From: Burkholderia sp. FERM BP-3421
Lineage (GTDB): Bacteria; Pseudomonadota; Gammaproteobacteria; Burkholderiales; Burkholderiaceae
Length of the DNA: 64,000 nucleotides
Direction of reading: 5' to 3'
Assembly (NCBI RefSeq): GCF_028657905.1
Contig: NZ_CP117782.1
Coordinates: 3,224,001 to 3,288,000, forward strand
Under the pieces are notes generated by a model that worked only from the letters and a program-made list of their open reading frames with translations, made no database searches and was not told the DNA's origin. This document shows positions 62,961 through 64,000 of this stretch, piece after piece (within the stretch, counting starts at the first letter, position 1; every line of letters starts with the position of its first letter). The position numbers were made by a program, and so were the translations under genes.

Positions 62961-63566
62961 TTAATCCGTGGCATTTTGTGCTGCCTCGTCCGTTGCGATC
63001 CAGCGCGCCTGCTGGGCGCGCAGATCGGCCAGCATGTTGCAGAACAGCGCCCCCTGTTCGATCGCGTCGTCGAGCGCCACATGGGTATGCGGATGCTCGT
63101 CGAACCAGTGGCGCGGAAAGCGCGGCTTGATCGCTTTCCGGTACGGCAGGCCCGTCATCGCGAAGGCCAGCGTCTTGATGTCGAGCGCCGACCACGAGAA
63201 CGGGCAGCGCCCGGCGAAGCGCATCATGTACCAGAACATGAAGGTGAAATCGAAACCCGCGGGCATCGCGACGAACACCGGCTTGCCGGGCAGCGCCTCG
63301 ACCCACTCGACGTAGGCGACGAGCGCGGCCTCCGGCTGCTGCAGATCCTTGCGGCAGGCCGCCCAGGCTTCGGGCTGGGTTTTCCACCAGGCCTCCTGCA
63401 CCGGATGCGCGGTGGCGCCGGGCAGGGTGTGCAGGTTCGCGGAGAAGGTGGCGATCAGCTGCTTGTCCTCGGTGTAGGCCGCGGACGCGAAGCTCAGCAT
63501 CGAGTGCGGGCCGGGAATCGGACCATCCGCCTCGACGTCGGTGCTCACATAGATCTCGGCGCTCAT
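62961..63566 (-). CDS. DEDD-type 3'-5' exonuclease-like protein
   Basis: The 201-residue protein has the exonuclease motifs STDVEADGPIPGPHSMLSFASA (Exo I, with Asp and Glu), an Exo II Asp around WSALDIKTLAF, and HTHVALDDAIEQG (Exo III, His and Asp of the DEDDh type). It probably trims RNA or DNA 3' ends. The ATG at 63566 overlaps the stop of the preceding MBL-hydrolase gene by four bases (ATGA), implying coupled translation. Confidence 0.8.
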   Translation of the reverse strand: MSAEIYVSTDVEADGPIPGPHSMLSFASAAYTEDKQLIATFSANLHTLPGATAHPVQEAWWKTQPEAWAACRKDLQQPEAALVAYVEWVEALPGKPVFVAMPAGFDFTFMFWYMMRFAGRCPFSWSALDIKTLAFAMTGLPYRKAIKPRFPRHWFDEHPHTHVALDDAIEQGALFCNMLADLRAQQARWIATDEAAQNATD

Positions 63567-64000
63567 CCCGCCACCCCATCCGCGACGAACGGATTCGTGC
63601 GGCGCTCGTCGCCGAAGGTCGACACCGGGCCGTGGCCCGGCACGAAGGTGACATCGTCGCCGAGCGGCCAGAGCTTGGTGCGGATCGCGCTGATCAGGTC
63701 CGCGTGGTTGCCGCGCGGGAAATCGGTGCGGCCGATCGAGCCCGCGAACAGCACGTCGCCGACGATCGCGAGCCGGTGCGCGCGGCTGAAGAACACCACG
63801 TGGCCGGGCGTGTGGCCGGGGCAGTGATAAACCTCGAGCGTTTCGTCGCCGAACGTGACGGTATCGCCGTCGTTGAGCCAGCGATCGGGCTCGAAGGTGT
63901 CGGCGGCCGGGAACCCGAAGCGCTCGCTCTGCGCGGGCAGCTTCTCGATCCAGAAGCGCTCCTCCTCCTGCGGGCCCTCGATGCGCACGCCATAGTGCGT
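63563..64000 (-). CDS. MBL-fold metallo-hydrolase (glyoxalase II-like), 5' end cut by the window
   Basis: The frame is open to the right edge (146 codons visible). VYHCPGHTPGHVVFFSRAHRLAIVGDVLFAGSIGRTDFPRGNHADL is the C-terminal half of a glyoxalase-II/YcbL-like metallo-beta-lactamase fold, with the metal-binding His and Asp. FVPGHGPVSTFGDERRTNPFV follows. The HxHxDH motif would lie beyond the window. It heads a unit with the exonuclease-like gene. Confidence 0.88.
   Translation of the reverse strand, partial: THYGVRIEGPQEEERFWIEKLPAQSERFGFPAADTFEPDRWLNDGDTVTFGDETLEVYHCPGHTPGHVVFFSRAHRLAIVGDVLFAGSIGRTDFPRGNHADLISAIRTKLWPLGDDVTFVPGHGPVSTFGDERRTNPFVADGVAG

Overview
The window is high-GC DNA from a Burkholderia-type betaproteobacterium. 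Evidence: the gene order flhDC-motAB-cheYAW-MCP-cheRDB-cheYZ, then flhB-flhA-flhF-flhG-fliA; a beta-proteobacterial SAH riboswitch before ahcY; paired DUF2844/DUF3443 secreted proteins; and short Burkholderia-type H-NS proteins. The exact species cannot be fixed from the sequence alone. No rRNA, tRNA, insertion sequence, prophage or CRISPR array was seen.

Layout. 1-3.6 kb: a truncated secreted glycosyl-hydrolase-like gene, a PhoB-type promoter, and a Tat-exported lipoprotein acid phosphatase. 3.7-12.1 kb (minus): one tight eight-gene operon next to the flagellin genes. It encodes a TPR/OGT-type protein glycosyltransferase, a VioA-like sugar aminotransferase, two KAS III enzymes, an acyl carrier protein, a short-chain reductase, a NeuD/VioB-like N-acyltransferase and a Rieske oxygenase. 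I read it as a flagellin glycosylation pathway with its own small acyl-chain assembly line. 12.2-17.0 kb (minus): fliT, fliD and two tandem, nearly identical flagellin genes. 17.5-19.1 kb: rpsU and a lower-GC zinc-ribbon methyltransferase that may belong with the glycan pathway.

19.3-28.5 kb is housekeeping and accessory: a TonB-dependent receptor with a PepSY membrane protein, both behind Fur-like boxes; tag; a glucosamine-kinase-like gene; a Cof-type HAD phosphatase; aqpZ; an H-NS paralogue; and a GT4 glycosyltransferase. 29.0-41.2 kb (plus) is the master-regulator, motor and chemotaxis block. A near-perfect sigma-28 promoter precedes motA, and the chemoreceptor ends in a DWETF docking pentapeptide. 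41.4-43.8 kb holds the DUF2844/DUF3443 pair (the DUF3443 protein carries pepsin-like active-site motifs) and a PhnB-like protein. 44.0-50.6 kb is flhB-flhA-flhF-flhG-fliA, with start/stop overlaps at the flhB/flhA, flhA/flhF and flhF/flhG junctions; FlhG has a degenerate P-loop.

50.7-53.6 kb is the SAH-riboswitch-controlled methyl-cycle unit ahcY-(YvlD-like membrane protein)-metF. 53.7-64 kb carries an amidase, a dienelactone hydrolase, a 1 kb gene-free stretch, a LivK-type binding protein, an MFS permease, a HugZ-like protein, a second H-NS paralogue, a CDF metal exporter, an Lrp/AsnC regulator, a DEDD exonuclease-like protein and a truncated MBL-fold hydrolase. Short tandem arrays of about 15 bp lie just after several stop codons (22.98, 25.6, 50.6 and 53.6 kb).
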